Shown: in pieces, positions 5,177-6,570 of the stretch | How the letters are laid out: each line of letters opens with the position of its first letter | How positions within the stretch are numbered: the first letter of the stretch is position 1 | The notes under the pieces: model-generated | What the model saw: the letters and a program-made list of their open reading frames with translations, nothing else | Told to the model about the DNA's origin: nothing | Database searches by the model: none | Position numbers and translations under genes: made by a program | NCBI GenBank assembly: GCA_021828525.1 | Contig: JAJZGM010000075.1 | Location: 1-6,570 of the forward strand | Origin: Nitrospirota bacterium | Lineage (GTDB): Bacteria; Nitrospirota; Leptospirillia; Leptospirillales; Leptospirillaceae | DNA length: 6,570 bases | Reading direction: 5' to 3'

Positions 5177-5192
5177 GCCGGTTTTTGCCGGC
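5177..5192 (+). repeat. Small GC-rich hairpin in the gap before the TPR gene
   Basis: GCCGG (5177-5181) pairs with CCGGC (5188-5192) around a TTTTTG loop. The overlapping CCGGCCT (5188-5194) also complements AGGCCGG at 5134-5140. No T run follows the stem, so it is not a standard terminator. It could lower readthrough or affect RNA stability. Confidence 0.3.
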
Positions 5193-5211
5193 CTCAACCA
5201 ATGAGGTTTCA

Positions 5212-6570
5212 ATGATCCGGTCCCTGTTTTTTCGCGGATATCTCGCCACGGTGGCGTGCCTTCTCCTGGCATCCTGCCAGACGGCCGGACACCCCCGACC
5301 GGATAAATACTCCGTGACTGGAAAATCGACGGGGGTCCGGCAGGAAACCAGGATCGGAATGAGGAAGGTGGGCCATGTCGACCCTCCCTACCCCTGGCAG
5401 GCCTATTACCATGAAATTCAGGCGGATATCGCCCTGACACTCGACAATCCTTTCCTGGCCCTCGATGAAGTCAGGAAGGCACTGGTCTACAAGCCCCAAT
5501 CGGTCTATTTGGGTCTCCTCAAGGCCCGCGTTCTTGCCAAGACAGGGAACCTTCCGGCCTCACAAAAGGTTGCGGAAAATCTTGCCCGGGCCCATCCGAA
5601 CCGCCTCAGGCCCTGGCTCCTTCTGGGAACCCTTCTCCAGCTCGAGGCGCTGAAGGAGCCCGATCCTGCCAGGCAGAAGGCTTTTCTCAGGCAGATTGTT
5701 CCGGTCTACAGGGATCATGTCCTTGAACTCGATCCCCTGAAGGACGAGGCCTATATCGCCCTTTCCGACATCTATTCGAAGCTCGGTGACAACCGGAAGT
5801 CTATGGATGTTTTGGAGGAAGGGGTGAAGAAAAGCTCACGGTCCGCCTATCTTCCCTTTTATCTTGGCTTCCGGTACGAGCGGGCGGGGGACGACGCCCA
5901 GGCGATCTCTCTCTATCGCCTTTCCCTTTCCCGCGATTCCCGCTTCGCCCCGGCCCTTGAATCTCTGGGAGACCTGTATTCCCGGAAAGGGGAGTGGGAG
6001 AAGGCCCAAAAAAAATACGAAAGCCTCCTGTCCCTTCAGGAGGTCGGACGGATCGACCTTGAGGTCAAGCTGCTCAAGACCTACTTTTCTCTCGAAAAAT
6101 ACCCCGACGCTGTCCGTCTTCTGAAAAGGGCCATCGGGGAACATCCCCAGAACAGCCGGCTCCCCCTGATTCTCTCCTCGCTTTTGGTCCAGGAAAACCG
6201 TTATGACGAGGCGATCCGGCAGATCGAGGAAATTCTCAGAAGCCACCCCGAGGATCCCCGCCTTCTTTCCTTCCTGGGCTCGGTCTACGAGAAATCGCTT
6301 CATTTCACTCGCGCGATCTCGACCTATCGCCTTATGATCCGCCGATTTCCCAATCTCTACGAGGGGGCCTATGATCTTGGGGACCTTTACCGAAGACTGG
6401 ACAACAGCCCCAAGGCCCTTTTGTACCTCAAGGATGCAAAAAGCCTCTCCCCCGAACGGTGGGAAATTTCCTTCTCCATCGCCCTGGCCTATATGGACCA
6501 GAAAAAATTTTCCCTGGCCCTGAAGGCCCTCAACAGGGCCGAACGACTCTCGGCCAGGAATCCGATCCTG
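5212..6570 (+). CDS. TPR-repeat lipoprotein, 5' part
   Basis: The frame runs without a stop from ATG 5212 to the right edge (453 codons), so the gene is cut at its 3' end. GAGG at 5203-5206 lies 5 nt before the ATG. The N-terminus is a lipoprotein signal: basic MIRSLFFRG, a hydrophobic core, and lipobox LASC with Cys22 as the probable lipidated residue. Residue 23 is Gln, not Asp, which by the E. coli rule suggests sorting to the outer membrane. TPR-like helix pairs occur at about residues 65-130. From about residue 178 to the edge there are eight repeats on a 34-residue register, starting near 178, 212, 246, 281, 314, 349, 383 and 417; examples are LGDLYSRKGEWEKAQKKYE and LGDLYRRLDNSPKALLYL. 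TPR arrays are protein-docking scaffolds. The partner is unknown; a role in envelope assembly or secretion is inference. Confidence 0.92.
   Translation, partial: MIRSLFFRGYLATVACLLLASCQTAGHPRPDKYSVTGKSTGVRQETRIGMRKVGHVDPPYPWQAYYHEIQADIALTLDNPFLALDEVRKALVYKPQSVYLGLLKARVLAKTGNLPASQKVAENLARAHPNRLRPWLLLGTLLQLEALKEPDPARQKAFLRQIVPVYRDHVLELDPLKDEAYIALSDIYSKLGDNRKSMDVLEEGVKKSSRSAYLPFYLGFRYERAGDDAQAISLYRLSLSRDSRFAPALESLGDLYSRKGEWEKAQKKYESLLSLQEVGRIDLEVKLLKTYFSLEKYPDAVRLLKRAIGEHPQNSRLPLILSSLLVQENRYDEAIRQIEEILRSHPEDPRLLSFLGSVYEKSLHFTRAISTYRLMIRRFPNLYEGAYDLGDLYRRLDNSPKALLYLKDAKSLSPERWEISFSIALAYMDQKKFSLALKALNRAERLSARNPIL

Noticed and set aside
5836..6303. 155-residue minus-strand open frame inside the TPR gene
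   Set aside because: It lies wholly opposite a clear TPR array; this is a typical shadow frame in GC-rich coding DNA.

Overview
The window looks like chromosome from a Gram-negative bacterium of moderately high GC. Several products need an outer membrane: type II secretion pseudopilins, a lipoprotein with a lipobox, a small beta-barrel-like protein with a signal peptide, and a LysM cell-wall protein. I guess the phylum Nitrospirota, perhaps a Leptospirillum-like organism, from overall style only; no marker gene here proves it. No mobile element, CRISPR array, tRNA or rRNA was seen.

Layout, left to right. (1) 1-458, + strand: the 3' end of a LysM protein, probably the tail of an MltD-type lytic transglycosylase. 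(2) 526-1036: a cold-shock protein gene with a near-consensus sigma-70 promoter, a leader of roughly 110 nt containing repeats and a possible 17-codon upstream ORF, and a very strong intrinsic terminator well downstream. (3) 1066-2738, + strand: three overlapping type II secretion minor pseudopilin genes, gspH, gspI and gspJ; gspK does not follow. The terminator ends only 29 nt before gspH, and I found no convincing promoter between csp and gspH. (4) 2735-2914, - strand: a 59-residue zinc-ribbon-like protein with its own good promoter; its stop codon interlocks with that of gspJ. (5) 3114-about 3644, - strand: a small outer-membrane beta-barrel-like protein, head to head with (6) about 3643-4338, + strand: a secreted DUF3105-like protein. 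The start codons of this pair are uncertain, and the minus gene may use ATT. (7) 4512-5135, + strand: an unrecognised 207-residue protein. (8) 5212 to the right edge, + strand: a TPR-repeat lipoprotein, open at the edge (at least 453 residues).

The common theme is the cell envelope: peptidoglycan processing, pseudopilus assembly, a secreted protein, an outer-membrane protein and a TPR lipoprotein. The less ordinary signals are regulatory: the repeat architecture on both sides of csp, the terminator set almost against gspH, the possible ATT start, and a four-codon mini-ORF coupled to the GTG start at 4512. I did not find a clearly new multi-gene system.
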